DNA from: Calycina herbarum
Taxonomy: Eukaryota > Ascomycota > Leotiomycetes > Helotiales > Pezizellaceae
Assembly (NCBI GenBank): GCA_001414485.1
Contig: LLEY01000170.1
Location: 62,001 to 126,000, forward strand
Direction: 5' to 3'
Length of the DNA: 64,000 bases
In this document: piece after piece, positions 21,048-34,882 of the stretch
Position numbering within the stretch: the stretch's first letter is position 1
Layout of the letters: every line of letters starts with the position of its first letter
Position numbers and translations under genes: made by a program
Notes under the pieces: generated by a model
Database searches by the model: none
What the model was told of the DNA's origin: nothing
What the model saw: only the letters and a program-made list of their open reading frames with translations

Positions 21048-24000
21048 CTAGCAAGGCTTCTCACCTAGAATGAAAGTAAATATATGGCTCCATCCTAGAC
21101 CGTTGAGAATAGACTTGCTGCAAAATGACGGAGGTTTTGTTGTCTTCCCCTCACGGTTATCTAAAGTTAACACGGTTGCAGTGTCAATGGAACCTTCCTC
21201 TTGCTCTTTATCGTTGGCTCTTACCCCAACATGGGCTGATTCTAAGGCAGGCTCCCCACGACCCTTTTCAAGTAACTCAAACAGAACTTCCTCATTCTGG
21301 AAATTGCAGTAACTTATTAGCTCTCGAAGTAATATGCTTCCTCCCTTTTTGACAACATGTTGATGTAACGGCGATGATGGGGACATGCGTGCATGAACTT
21401 CGTCAATAGATCCATACTCTAGATCCCCTTTTCTCAAAACCATGGCTCGCGAAGAGTCCATTCTTTCATATTTCAGGCCACCATAAGGGTTTTGTTGTTT
21501 AAATTGAAAATGTTGGTAATGATACTCTTTTGGCTCTATGCTGAAAAGAGATAATTCTTGGTCCGCTCCATAGTAAAGGAAGGTTTCGATGGTTTTTCCA
21601 AGTTCAATTTGCCATTTTTCATTCTTGTTTTCCGGGAGAAAGCTGAAGGCACAAAGAATGAAATGCACCCAAAAAGTCTTTTTGCCGTGGTTAAGTGGTA
21701 CCATGGTGGTGGCAGAATCCGTGTGTATCTTGCCTTGTGGGGAGAGACCCCTGTTTAACAGGAACCTGATATGCTGAAATACTTCACACGCACCCTGCTC
21801 CTTAAAAAGGTTTCCATATATACAGCAGAGAAGGCCCGCGAGGATTCTGTCAAATCTAAGAATGCTTTTGTCGTTTTCCAGCTTCCACCGCATGTATTTA
21901 AAATCTCCAAAGGCTGTCGAAACAAGAAGTGGGGACGTGATGTTTCGAAATAGTGGCCTGTCTTCCCAGTAACCAACTAGATAACAAAACCGAAATCCAC
22001 GAATTATACCCTGATAGCTGGACTCTATCTTGAGAATCTTCCTCTTGTTGTTGGTAGATGGCACTTGAAAAGCATTCAAGAAAGCGAAAAGGTATTTCAT
22101 CGCTCTTGTTCTCGTATCTTAAGTGAACTATGGAATGTACCACCGAGGTTAATTCGAAACGGGGAAGACTCTACGGGGCTGTAGATTGAATCTCAGTGAG
22201 CGTTACTTGGGAGAGTGCTTCCACGGCATCGAAATCCCCAACTTGAGACTTCAAAGCCACTTGCATGAACAGGGTTTTCAAGAACTCTATGATAGAACGA
22301 TGGGTGAAAAGAAGATTAGGTTGCGTGCCAAGTGAGTACCGACGACCATTCCAAGTTTTTCGATGCTCCGGTTTCATTTCCTTCGCCTCTAGAAAACTTC
22401 TACAATCTGCGTTGATTTTCCTTTGCCCGAGTCTGGTTCTATGGACTTTGACCTCATGTTGTAAGTTATGGTATGGAAAGGTCTGATCCATAGCAAAAAG
22501 GGGGTTCCGGATGAAGTTGTCCAGAAATGAACATGCTAAGACCGACAATGTGATACCATATGCACCAGCTATTAACATCATCGAAAAGAGTCGGTACGCT
22601 CTTTTGCGAGCTGAGGTTTCTAATGACTGGAGAAGATATGTAAAAAGGCCTTCCATTTCTTGCGGGAGAGAATCGAGTTCCTCTTCAATCTCGGAAGGCT
22701 CATACCCAGTGTCAAGGTGTTCTTGGACCGACTTTACTACCAAGGCTACCCAAAGAAAAACCCCGTCTGCTTTATCGGTAATTTTCAGAATGATCGTCTC
22801 TAAATCCGGGTTTCCTCTTCGTTGGAGTTTGTCTCGAACGTAAAGTTCCACATCTCTTCTGGTAAGGTCTTGAAGCCGGATCCGTTTCTCCGGAGAAAAT
22901 TTGTCCAGGAAGATATTATACTCTGCTGGAAACACAAATCTTGAGATCGAGAGATCCCAAAGTCCACTGATTGAGAGTATCTATAATTGATTTGTAATCC
23001 TCTTGGCGGGTTTCCTCGAATTCGTCAAGGCCGTCGATAAAATAGCAGAAACAATACTTTTCACAAATGCTCCGATTTTGTACTACTTTCAAAAGAGCCC
23101 CAGCCAGATTTTTGATACTGAACTCGATTTCATTCCGAGCCTGCCAAGGTATCACCTCTGCTATTTGCCACTGATCGGAGAGGACTGCTGGTATGAGTTC
23201 CGGACATAGCTTCAATATTTCATAGAGAAGTGAGCGAAAAAGCCCCCCAAGCGACTTTTGTAGCTGAATGCCGGGTTTCCAGAAGAAGAAGCTTGCAAGC
23301 ACTAGAGTTCGACCACCTATAAAACGGTATCAGTCAGCGAGTATGGACTTTCATGAGGAGAATTGGTGACTGGAATGATCGACGATGAACGAAATCTTAT
23401 TGCTTCAGACATACCAGCCCACTTTTCTAGTTCTTCCTTGGTGCGCGAATTCTCGTAAAGAAACTTCATCAAAGTTGATTTGCCTGACCCTAGCTTCCCC
23501 GAAACGTGAAATATACCACCCCCAGACGACAACCACTTCATAAAAAGCTCTGAACTCGGGCTCTCAAGCAGGTTGCGGCCACTCGTATCAGATTTAAACA
23601 TCCACTCGAAAGTGGCAGAGTGTGCATCTGCTACTTCTTCAAACCTGTGATTCATACCTGGAAAACTTAAATCCCTCAATATATGCTGATATAAGATGAC
23701 ACGAGCTGTCTCATCCGACACATCTAATGGTTTTCGGAACTGATCTTGAGCTTTTTGAGTCATAGATTTAATTTCCGCCTCTCTTTCGTAGGAGTTCAAC
23801 TGCTCTTGTAGTAATTTAAATTTTATCCGCTCTTTTTCAGATTCAATAACAAGAGATCTAATGGAAGCTTTTGTTTCCGAACTGTGCAGTTGTTAGTTTA
23901 TATCTTTTTCTTCCAAATAAAACAATACCTCGTCAAGAAAGTCAGTTGATCTGAAGCTGGCTTCGGCAATGTGCCAGCCTCTTCTCCAACTCCAGTCTCT

Positions 24001-24182
24001 CTCTGGCGTAATTTATTTTTGAAAGCCGCTAGGGTGCTTTGGCGCTTTGGCTTGGGATTTTTGGGCTTTATCTCAGCAAGCAATGCGAGAATTTGATTCG
24101 ACACAAGATTGATCACTTTCGCACTGTAATCTATGAATTGAATGATGTTCGATGCAAGCCCGATTGCCGCGAAAGGATCCAT
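21048..24182 (-). pseudogene. NACHT/STAND NTPase (NLR-like), broken by frameshifts and an in-frame stop
   Basis: NLR-like proteins of fungi act in allorecognition or immunity through ATP-driven oligomerisation. Exon 1, 24182-23929, encodes MDPFAAIGLASNIIQFIDYS, a typical fungal STAND N-terminus. Exon 2, 23881-23415, carries the Walker A GGIFHVSGKLGSGKSTLMK. Exon 3 from 23316 carries YCFCYFIDGLDEFE (Walker B) and KICVSSR. All three joins are in phase. Then the frame breaks: after CVSSR (about 22922) the continuing sequence (YNIFLDKFSPEKRIRLQDLT) is in another frame, explicable by loss of 2 bp in an AG run. That frame meets a TAG at 22171-22173, continues coding-like beyond it (VHSIVHLRYENKSDEIPFRF), and a further frame change between about 22100 and 22020 leads to a tail reading LVGYWEDRPLFRNIT, ending at 21048. 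No WD40, ankyrin or TPR repeats are visible at the C-terminus. Sequencing error could explain one lesion but hardly all three. Confidence 0.8.
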
Positions 24183-25130
24183 GGCTGTGATCAGGGGAAC
24201 GAACCCGCACTGAGCGAGGTCAGGTGGTCAACAGGTGATAGTGCGAAGATAGAATGATACAGGATTAAATTGAAGAATAATGAGATTGAGATGTTTGATG
24301 GAGATCGCCATCAAGAGTTGGGAGATTTGTTTCGAGGGGCTGTGCTATTTTAGGCAGAGTCGCATGAAGAAGCCTGCACTATGCACACCGCCTCGTTTTC
24401 TAACCAATTAATCACTATTGACAAACAGGTTATTGCTTCCGGGTAAAGCATCCGCCAATGGTTTCCGTGTCGCACAAGTATTCTTCATGTATGCTGTGTG
24501 CCTGGTCAAATTTCTATCTATGTTTTCCACTATCCCTTCCACTTACATTGAGCTTCTTTACCGGGAGCACTCATAACCACAATTGGCAAAAGAAGTTCCA
24601 ATAAAGAAAGGTTTTGGAATTATAAGCCTCTAATCAAAAGTTCTATACCCTCTATTCCTAGTCAAGTAAGTATAGGAGGCAATTCATAAAAACGAACTGC
24701 GTAAGAAACTAAAGTTGTAATATTTAACCTAGAGATAATAGTATAAGGTCAGGGAGGTCTAGAATAGTCAGAAGACTAAGTGCTTTCAAGTTTATTAGAC
24801 TCTCATCTAGGAAGTTTGAGTGATATTTTGATAATTTGCTTACAGATGCCCTGAGACATCTCATACATTTTGATCAGAAGGAGTTTAGCAAACTGGACTC
24901 TTTATTACTATAAAAGTACAACGTATACCACTATGATTCTTAACAATTGAAATTTTCTAAAACATTCTTTTTGTAAGTCGCTCTACCCAGATGAAAAGGC
25001 CACTTTAGTTATAGAAAGATGGCAACTTATATTGATCAACTATTCTATTTAACAAAAATGATAAGGGATATCACCTTTTTTCGCAGATTGAAATTTTTGT
25101 TCTAAAAAGCTCAATCTCTCTTGCTTCTGC
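24183..25130. other. Promoter side of the STAND gene grading into AT-rich RIP-like DNA
   Basis: The first 400 bases look like ordinary single-copy DNA. From about 24600 the sequence becomes TA-rich with frequent TAA/TAG/TAT, the signature of the transposon block that follows. No motif was recognised in this transition, and the LINE may begin anywhere within it. Confidence 0.5.
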
Positions 25131-26510
25131 TTAATAAGCTAAATTCCTTCTATAGAGTCTCTCTTAGGAGGGCCTCCGTCCTCGCCTACGCCTCTAGGAA
25201 GGGGCATAAGAAGGGGGGGGGTTCGCCCGATTCCCTCTATCTCGAACATCTAATAACACTTCGTCTCCAAGACCACCAGAGCTCTCGAACGTAGAGCTAT
25301 AGCCTAAACCTTCTTTAGAGGGATTAGAGAAGCTATAGACTACTACCTTAGTACTACTCTCGATAGCGCCTCTCTAGAACTCTTACCCTTCCTCCGAGCC
25401 TTTTATACTTAAGTAGCTAACCTCAGCCTTTCTTTCTACTAGGTATTTACTAAAGAGACCTCACCTCTACTTCCTTTAGCCCTTAACACTCACTTAGAGT
25501 ATAGAGACGCCCCTACGCCCTCGTCGACTCCTCCTCTCTAGGCCCTATAAGGAAAATTTCATACGTATAGACTATAAGGAATACCTTAGCGCCTAAAAAC
25601 AAAGCCAAAGCTATAAGTATAACAATAACAACAATAACAACTACATTACCTCTCTCTTCCGCTACCTTTAAGCTATAAAAGAATAATAGAATACTAGCTA
25701 AATCTAACCTTAGAGTCTTTATCTAACTCCTCTAAGACTCTCCTAATAAGAACTACTCTACCTAAGCTATCTTCCTTATACTTTACAACCTAAAAATAGA
25801 CTATAAAGAGCTAGTATAAGAAGTACTCTCAGTTAAATCTAGTTTCGCTATTATCTCTAAAGACAAAGAAGCTCTAGATACTCTTTTAATAACAAAGAGA
25901 GCCTATATCTAAACCCTATTTACTATAGCTAAAATAGAGGTCTTATAAGACTAGGTAGTATACTATATAATAGATATACCTCGAAGTATAGAAACTGTCT
26001 AGATCAGCGAAGAAGAAGCGATTCTTTTAACCCTTATCCCTACTATAGCTAAAGTAGTAGCTATAGTAATAAAGGAACGAATTAGAATAACATCTACAAA
26101 AGTTAACATAGCCGCTAGCTCTCTCTTAAACGAGCTGTTTTATACTACCTAGATCGCCTTCTTTAAGAAAGAGGACGTAAGAGGTCCTTCTACTATCCTA
26201 GATATAACGTTACTCCTAGACAGCAGAGCCTTTCTTAAGCGTCTCTCTAAAGTCTCTACTATAATTTAATACTTAAAGTATTAGAAGTAATATAACTTAT
26301 AGAACTATAGCAAAAATCAATAATACCGTCTATATAGTAGTATAAAACACTTAAAAGCCTTCTACCTAAGGTATATAAAGCACTCTTAATATAAATTAAA
26401 ATACCTATACTATAACAGCTCTTACGCTTTAGACAACCCCGTATACTAACTCTAGCTAAAAGCCTCTAGACCCCCGCCTTTAATAGAGAATAAGAGATCT
26501 ATATAACAAG

Positions 26511-26752
26511 TGTCAAAGGTTACACCCGTGGAATAAGTCTCGGAGTACTCCAGCGACGCATTCACGTGACCTCGCTTGGCAACGCATAGACGTGACAGAA
26601 CCTTCGAGAGTACTCTTAGTAGAACACTCTAGAATAAGTAGTCTAAGTATATAAGTTAGTAAGGACTCTGCTCTGGAAAGAACAATCGAATATTCTTATA
26701 TATAGACAGCCTCTGTAGTTTAATTCATCAGCACTTACTATAAGCTCTAATA
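26511..26752 (+). repeat. 5' LTR of Gypsy relic 1 (242 bp)
   Basis: Begins TGTCAAAGGTTACACCCGTG and ends CTCTAATA (an ancestral CA end changed to TA). Same length as the right LTR; differences I compared by eye are transitions. Confidence 0.93.
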
Positions 26753-29700
26753 TTATATTCGATTTAAAAAACAGCAGGCCTTTATAGTAACACTGGAACA
26801 TATCGGGCTATTTTAGTAACACTAGAACTTAAGAGCTTTTATAGTAATACTAGAACACATCGGACTATTTTAGTAACACTAGAACACATCGGGCCTTTAC
26901 GGTAATACTAGAACTTATAGGCTATTTTATAGCATTTATAGAACTTATAGACGATAGGAGAACCATAAGAAGGCGGTATACTGAATCAGCTACCTACCTA
27001 GTTCCTATAGTATGTTTAAGAGTAGTAGAATCAGTTAATATCTACCTAAGAGAACGATCGTCTACGGATTACGAACAAGTAAAAGAAGGATAAGAAAGCT
27101 CGCTTACAGATGGTCTACAACGATAATAAACCTAGGAAATCTCTTCCTCTACTACTAGAATACTACAGAGACTCTGATAAGCTAGAAGCTTAGTTATAAC
27201 AGGCATAAGCTAAAATCGAAGTCGACTACTATAGATATACTAAATATATTAAGTTTTAGGCACTTAACAGATCTTTATAAGGTAAGGCACTCTATAGAAT
27301 AGAAGCATAGGTATAGGAACAGGGCAAGCTAGAGCTAGCTAATAGTAGTGACTTCTTAGATTAAGTAGAATTTATATTTAGAGACCTATAAGCTAAAGAA
27401 AGAGTATAACGAAAGCTGGAATCCTTCCGCTAAGGCTTAAGACTATTCTTAGAAGCCTTTACAGAATAGCAGACCTTACTTATAGAATTAGAAGAGGGAT
27501 CATAGCCCGACGACGCGAAGAAGTTATCTCTTAACCGAATCCTAAGCAACGAGCTAGTTAAGGTAATAATCACAGTTCCTTCTCAACTAGACTTTAAGTC
27601 TTACTACTCTATTATTAAGGAAACGGACGACCGCTTAAGAGCGTACAAAGCCCGAATACACTAGCCTAGGAACCAGCTAAACCTAGAAATACTATAGACC
27701 TCTTAGAAACAATCTACAGATACTATATAGTAGAGAATAAATAATAAAATCGCTAACAGACCGAAAGTCACCTGTAAAGCGTTCGTAGAGGATATGGACT
27801 AGGAGCTAGCACCTGCTAGAGTTTTAACAACTAGTACTAAGTATGCTAAATAGGTGTCCTAGGAGGAAAAGAGCAATCGCCTCTATACTAGCCGCTGTAT
27901 CCGTTGTAGAGCTACTAGGTATTTTGTTTAAGAATGTTCTTACAAACTACTAAGACGACCCGTGGCAGTGAATATAGCCTGTAAACAGAAGGCAGAGGTC
28001 AAAGAAGTAGCTCTGGAATTAGAAGAAGATAAGCTCTCCTTAGGTTTAGAAAACTAGAGGCTCCTGTTAGAAAGCGTAGACAGGAGCGGCGAAGAGAGTT
28101 GTTAATAATAGACACTTAGAAGCAGTTTAAGTAAGAATATATAGATGAAAAACCTCTTCTTATATCGGCTTTAGTAAATAGAGTAGCTACTTTACAAGCC
28201 TTAGTAGATTTAGGGTATTTAATCTATAGAATTATTTTAAACTGTTTTATCTATTATTATTAGCTCTCTTATATATAAATTATACTAAGGCATTTACAGT
28301 TAGTAGAAGAAGTCTTAGAAGATACTATATTATAAGTAGTATCTTTTAATATAGATATTAGAGACTACTAGCAGAAACAGGTTTATACTTACGTAGTTCC
28401 TAAGATCGAGAGCTATAAAATAATTCTAGGAAAATCTTAGTTAAGGAGAGAGCGAGCTTTACTTAACACTACTAAGGGATGCTTGCTCTTCTAAGACTCT
28501 AGGTTAGAAGTTTATAGTAAGCTAGAAAAGTCTTACTTCTATAAGTAAGTAAGCACGACCGTCTTCTACTTTCTTATAGATTATAAACATAAGCTATAAG
28601 TTTTCTTAGCTAGCCTTATAGACATTAGTAAAGCGTTAGTAGAGAAGAAGTATATAGACCTACGAATAAAGCTGCTTAGCTAGATCGGTTTAGAATTCTA
28701 CCTAGCTTTCGATAGAGAAGAAGTAAATAAGTTACTAGTATACTAGTAAGGAATTAATTATAGTATTAAGCTTTTATAGACGGACAGCGGATTAGAGAAG
28801 ACAGTTCTATAGAGGCTACTCTATAATATATTATAGAACAAGCTATTAGTACTCTATAAAACCCTAATAGAGCTACTAGATAAGGAATTTATTTAAGTAA
28901 GCAACTCTTTAGCAGCTGCGCTAGTACTCTTTGTATAGAAGCTAGGAGGGGGTCTACGGTTCTGTTATAACTACTAAGTACTAAATAAATTAACCTATAA
29001 GAACCGCTATCTATTACCCTTAATCTAAGAGATACTTAACTAGATTAGAAAAGTAAAGTAGTTTATAAAAATAGATATTATTACTATATTTTATAAGATA
29101 TAGATTAAGAAGAGAGATAAGTAGAAAACGGCTTTCTAAACATGTTTTAGGCTTTTTAAATAGCTTATTACCTCTTTTAGACTTATAAATGCTTCTAGTA
29201 CTTTCTAGTAGTATATTAATTATATACTTTAAGAGTTCTTAGACGACTTTGTCTTAGTATACGTCGACGATGTCTTAGTCTTTATAGACAGTACCTATAA
29301 ACAGTACTATAAGCATGTTTGTAAGGTAATATAAAGGCTTTAAAATGCTAGGCTATAGCTTAATATTAATAAGTATAAGTTTAAAGTATAGTCTATAAAA
29401 TACCTTAGGTTTATTATAGAAGTAGAGAAAGGTTTATAGATAGACCTAGCTAAAATATAGGCTATTATAGATTAGAAAGCACTAATAATAGTAAAAGGCG
29501 TTCTTAGCTTCTTAGGATTTACGAATTTCTATCAACGGTTTATTAAGGACTTTTTATAGATTATAGCTCCTCTCTATAGACTTATTAAAAAGAATATATC
29601 CTTCTAATAGATAGATAAAGCGAATAAAGTCTTCGAACAGTTAAAGTAGGCCTTTATAGAGGCTCTAGTACTAGCTTAGTTTAACCTAGATTATAAGACG

Positions 29701-31725
29701 GTCTTAGAGATAGACTTCTCTAGATATTACTTAGAAGGCGTACTCTCTTAAGTAAAGAATAGCGTCTTACAGCCCGTAGCCTTCTTCTTAAAGAAACATA
29801 CACCTATTAAATATAATTACCTAATATATAATAAAGAGTTATTAGTTATTATTTATTATCTTAAGAAATAGAAAGCGAAGTTAAAAAGTATTAGATAGTT
29901 TATAGTACTTATAGATTATAAGAATCTTAAGTACTTTATAATAGTCTATAAACTATTTAAAAGACAAATATAGTAGTAGTTAATACTTAGTAAATTTAAC
30001 CTAATAATCTAATACTACCTAGGTAAAGAGAGAGGACTACTAGATATATTAATAAGGAAGGACTAGGACCTCCTAGAGGAGGGAGATAAACGTCTTAATT
30101 ATAAGATAGTATAACTGATTCTAGATAGAATAATTTAAGGAAATACTATATAGCTAGTACTAGTGTTAGTAAATAGGAGGAGTTAAGTAAGCGACGTAGT
30201 AACGTAGTAAGCGTTTATAGACTAATTATAGAATCTCTAAGAAGAGGGAAAGGTATAGGATAAGGACTTTAGACGTCTTATAGATACTGTCTACTAAGGA
30301 GATAGAGTGTTTCTAATAGACCTTGCTTCTCTAGTTAAAGTCTTTGTCTCTAACTACTTAGTAGATAAGAATAGTGATTTACGGTTTAGAGGTAGACTAT
30401 AGGTCCTCGACTATAAGCTACTACGGACTACGATTATATAGGAACTCTATAATTCTATACTTATAGGCTATTCTAGTAAGAATAGGATAATTATAATAGT
30501 CTTAAGAGAGTTCTTCTAGTTAAACCTACAGACTATAGTTAAGCGGTTTATCTATAATTACGGAATTTATAGACGTATCAAGGTCTAGAGAGACTGTAAG
30601 CAAGGCTTACTTCGTCTGCTGTCTATACTAGAGTAGTAATAGTAAGAGATCTTAGTCGATTTTATTAGGCCACTTCTTATAAGCAAGGGCTTTAATATAA
30701 TAGCAGTGTTTACAGACCGTTTAGGCAAAGGGGTACTTCTTACAGCTTATAACTTAACTATATCATCGGAGGAATTTACTCGCTTATTTATTACTATATA
30801 CTATAGCTTATATAGACTACCAAAAGCAATAGTATCTAATAGAGGCCTATAATTCATTAGATAAGTATAGAAGACGCTTTATAACTTCTTACGAGTTAAA
30901 TAACAGATCTCTATAGCCTTCTATCTATAGACTAACAGGTTAATAGAATAAGTAAATACTAAAGTAGAGACGCTTCTATAGTAGTAGATTAATACATCTT
31001 AGGACAACTGAGCCGACTAGCTACTAGTAGTATAGCTAGCTTTTAATAGATAGGATTTAATATTAACAAGTATAAGCTCTTTCTAACTTAGCTACGGTTA
31101 CCTATTATAGACTATCGACCTCTTAATAGACGTCGTAGTATCTATAAACACAAAGACACTAATTTAAAAAAGTAAAGCAATAGTAGCAAAGATTAAGACT
31201 ATTATAAAATAGGTATAATCATTAATAGCAAGGGTATAACAAGACTAGGAGACTTAAGTAAATCGTTTATAGAATACCGCTCCTATATATAAGGTTAAAG
31301 ATAAGGTTTACTTAAGCTTATAGAATATATAGATAGATAGGGCTAGTAAGAAACTAGACGCTTGATCCGCTAAGTTTATAGTTATTAAGGTTATTAGCCT
31401 ATCTATATATAGGCTAGACACCTTACCTAGTATCTATAATGTCTTTAATATAGACTTATTAAGGCTAGCAGCTATAGATCCGCTGCCTAGTTAAATTATA
31501 GACGATAATCAACTACCTATAATCTTAGTAGACAATACTATAGAGTAGTAGGTAGAAAGAATACTAGGTTAACAGTAAAAGAAGCTCCTAGGGAAAGGCT
31601 CTTATACTTAACTCGAGTATAAGGTTAAATAGACAGGATACGCAAATCTAATATAAGAACCTACTACTAAGTTAGAGGACATAGTAGCTCTAGACACCTA
31701 CCTTCAAGAGTAAGGAGGGGGGTAA

Positions 31726-31967
31726 TGTCAAGGGTTATACCCGTAGAATAAGTCTTAGAGTACTCTAGCGACGTATTCACGTAACCTCGCTTAGCAACGC
31801 ATAGACGTGACAGAACCTTCGAGAGTACTCTTAGCAGAACACTCTAGAATAAGTAGTCTAAGTATATAAGTTGGCAAGGACTCTGCTCTAGAAAGAACAA
31901 TCGAATATTCTTATATATAGACAGCCTCTGTAGTTCAATTTATTAGCACTTACTACAAGCTCTAATA
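31726..31967 (+). repeat. 3' LTR of Gypsy relic 1 (242 bp)
   Basis: Begins TGTCAAGGGTTATACCCGTA and ends CTCTAATA, followed at once by the target duplication ACAAG. Confidence 0.93.
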
Positions 31968-34640
31968 ACAAGTATATAATAAGATTCGCCTAAGAAAAGA
32001 GGAAGACTCGCTCTATAACAACGTAGATACTAAAATAAGCTACTCTACTACTCCTACCCTCCTCTTAAACTTACTATAACTAAGTAAAGAGGCTCTTATA
32101 AGTGCCTCTTCTCTACTTTCGAACCCCTCTTCTTAACTAGGGAGCCTAGACTCTTACCCCTCTCCTCTATAAGTAGACGAGGACCTTTTAAGTAATACTA
32201 CCTTTAAGTCTTATAAATTAACATATATAAGTCTAGTAAGTACTAAGAGCTAGTACTCTAACTAGCCCACTCTAGACGAATAGATATAGTTCTTATCTAA
32301 GAACTATATATCTACTAGAAGGAGATTAACTATTAAATTATAAGACGACACCTAAACTATACCTGCTTTATACCTATATACGACTAGAATATTAACTCTC
32401 CTAGAGTTCTTACTTTTATATAAAAGGGAGCGAGGATTCTCTTAAGTTAACAATCACCGACTATACCCTCGCTTAAATGCTAAGACCTTGTTTATATCGA
32501 GATTACTTCCTCTTAAGGCCCTCTACTTTATATACTTAACGTATATAACGCCTCCCTAGATACTAAGGGAGCAAGAGAGACTATTAACTATGTTCTTAGC
32601 TTAGTATATATCCTTATAACTAATACTCTAATAGCTAGACTTCCTAGGGTAGGAAAGCACATAGTTCTCTCTACTTATTAACTAGATAGAGAACAGAGGG
32701 CTATAGCTCTCTACCTCTCCTAGTATATAAACTTATAACCTCGGTAACACCCTCGACCTAGCCTTCTACTCTAATAACCTCTACTAGAGAGGGGCTGCTA
32801 CTAAGGTTAACCTTATATTTAAGTATAGCTCTAACTACTTCCCACTTCTTACTTAATTTCTATATATAAGAAACTTAACTATAAAGGACCCCTCTCTTAA
32901 GCTTAGCTCTCTTAATATTAAAACCTTTAAGACAACTCTTTAAGGAAAGCTTAAAACTTAATAGCTTTACGAACTTATAGAGCAACCAGACTTGGACTCG
33001 CTAGAGGCTCTAACAGGATTTATTACTAAAAGCGTATATAACACATATCTTAGTAACGCTAAGTAAGGGCTTAGATATAGGTTTAGACACCCCTAGTAGA
33101 ATAAGGAGTACTAGACAGCGGCTACCGAGGCAAGACAGGTATAAAGGCTTAACATAAGCGTACGAGCCTTAAAGACTCTTCGTAAGAGTCTAAGATAGGA
33201 AATCTAGAAGGTAAAGAGAGAACACTTCTATACTCTAGTCGATAAAGCTATAAAGAGTAAAGATATATTTAAAATTTATAAGTAATACTAGAGTACTAGA
33301 ATCTACAAGTCTCTCTCTCTAAGAGACTCGGTAGGCTAACTAGGCTTCTCTATCTAAGAAAAGCAGAAGATCCTAGTATAAGAGCTACTTATAAACAAGG
33401 CCGAAGTTAGAGATATTCTATTTAATACTCTAACTACCTCTACTTAGTCCCTTCTCTAGGCAGTCCTTACGCTACGCAAGGTTAAGGAATCGATTCTTAG
33501 GAAAGCTTCTACCGTGCTAGAAGAAGACGAGCTAGTAATAGGAGTCCTTAAAGCAGCCTAGCTATAGATCTTATATCTTATCCTCTCCTTATTCAAAGGC
33601 TATATAGAGGCAGGTTTCTATCTAAAGATCTTTTATACTACTATTATCGCTATTATCCTAAAGCTTAATAAGAAAGACAAGTCGTCCCCCCGAGTATATC
33701 GCCTAATTACCTTACTCTTAGTCCTTAGAAAGAGGCTTAAAAGGCTCCTTATAAAGAGAGCCTCTTAGATAGCTATTAAGTACTCTATCTTAAGGCAAAA
33801 CTAGTTTAGAGCTCTTCTCTTAAAAGCTGCTATAGACCTTACTACCTACCTTACCTTTAATATTAAGTTAGCTCTTATAGATAAATAAGAAGCCTCTCTC
33901 CTTATACTTAATATTAAAGAGGCCTTTAACGTAGTACTTTCTAGTCGTCTAATTAAAAGGCTAAGAGAGTAAGGTTAGCTAGATTACTTTATTAAATAGG
34001 CTGCCTCTTTCTTAACTAATAGACTAGTAAAAGTAAAACTAGATAAGGAAATAGGAGTTTCTACCCTGCTTTAATACAGGCTTCCTCAAAGCTTGTCTAT
34101 CTCGCCTATTCTCTTTATACTTTATATCTAGCCTCTCTTTAGCTTAGGGGTTAGCTCTCTTCTAGTATTATAGAGATTTGGTTACGTAGACGATATTAGA
34201 TTACTTACTTTTAGACTCTTAAAGGCAGGGAATATTAAGACCCTTATAGAGCAGGTGGCTAGCGCTCTAGAGTAGGGTATAGACGAGGGTATTACTTTTA
34301 ATACTAAGAAGTTAGAACTTATATACTTCTTCTATAAAAGGAAGCAAAAAGAGAGAGATATCTAGCCCTCTCCCTCTATTATAGTTAAAGAGAAGATAAT
34401 AGAACCTACGTAAGAGCTTAGGTAGCTTAGTATCTTCTTTAACCCCTGTCTTATATTCTATAGCTATATTAAAAGAATAACGAGTAAGGCTATACTTATA
34501 GCTAATACTCTTAAAAGAATAATAAATATAATAAGAGGCTTACCTTCTTATCTACTTAAGTAAGTTACTACTGCTTCTATCCTTTTAATCGCCTACTTTA
34601 GATACGAGACCTAGTACCCTAGTTGAATAAGAGAGGAAAT

Positions 34641-34882
34641 TATCAGAGCTTGTAGCAAGTGCTAATGAATTAAACTATAGAGGCTGTCTATGTATAAGAA
34701 GATTCGATTGTCCTTTCTAAGCTAGAGTCCTTGCTAACTTATATACTTAGTTAGCTTTTTCTAGAGGGTTCTGCTAAGGGTACTCTCGAAGGTTCTGTTA
34801 CGTCTATGCGTTGCCAAGCGAGGTTACGTGAATGCGTCGCTGGAGTACTCCGAGACTTATTCCACGGGTGTAACCCTTGATA
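34641..34882 (-). repeat. Solo LTR of the Gypsy relic 1 family
   Basis: A 242-bp LTR in reverse orientation, read on the plus strand from TATCAGAGCTTG to ACCCTTGATA, with the target duplication GAAAT on both sides (34636-34640, 34883-34887). It interrupts the LINE between its reverse transcriptase and RNase H. No internal sequence remains, implying LTR-LTR recombination. It keeps more unmutated CpA sites in places than the two LTRs of the full element. Confidence 0.93.

Larger units (their letters stand above)
26511..31967 (+). mobile_element. Ty3/Gypsy chromovirus-type LTR retrotransposon relic 1
   Basis: A complete 5457-bp element with 242-bp LTRs and the 5-bp target duplication ACAAG at 26506-26510 and 31968-31972. 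Internal order on the plus strand: gag-like region with a zinc-knuckle remnant (CIRCRATRYFV, about 27897); protease (ALVDLG near 28200); reverse transcriptase with VLVYVDDVLVFID at 29251-29286; RNase H (QPVAFFLKKHTP near 29770); integrase (IVSNRGLQF near 30831); and a C-terminal chromodomain near 31545-31700 (VERILG, then YKVK and TGYANLI). A purine-rich tract GGAGGGGGG precedes the right LTR. The frames are riddled with TAG/TAA and the element cannot move by itself. It sits inside the Tad1-like LINE, so it is younger than that LINE. Confidence 0.9.

Noticed and set aside
20776..21054. Minus-strand frame as a further exon of the STAND gene
   Set aside because: No donor/acceptor pair links it in phase with the end at 21048, and it has no repeat or domain signature.
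22890..22925. A very short intron to explain the frame change in the STAND gene
   Set aside because: The only GT...AG span would be about 34 nt and would delete conserved residues; a 2-bp loss is simpler.
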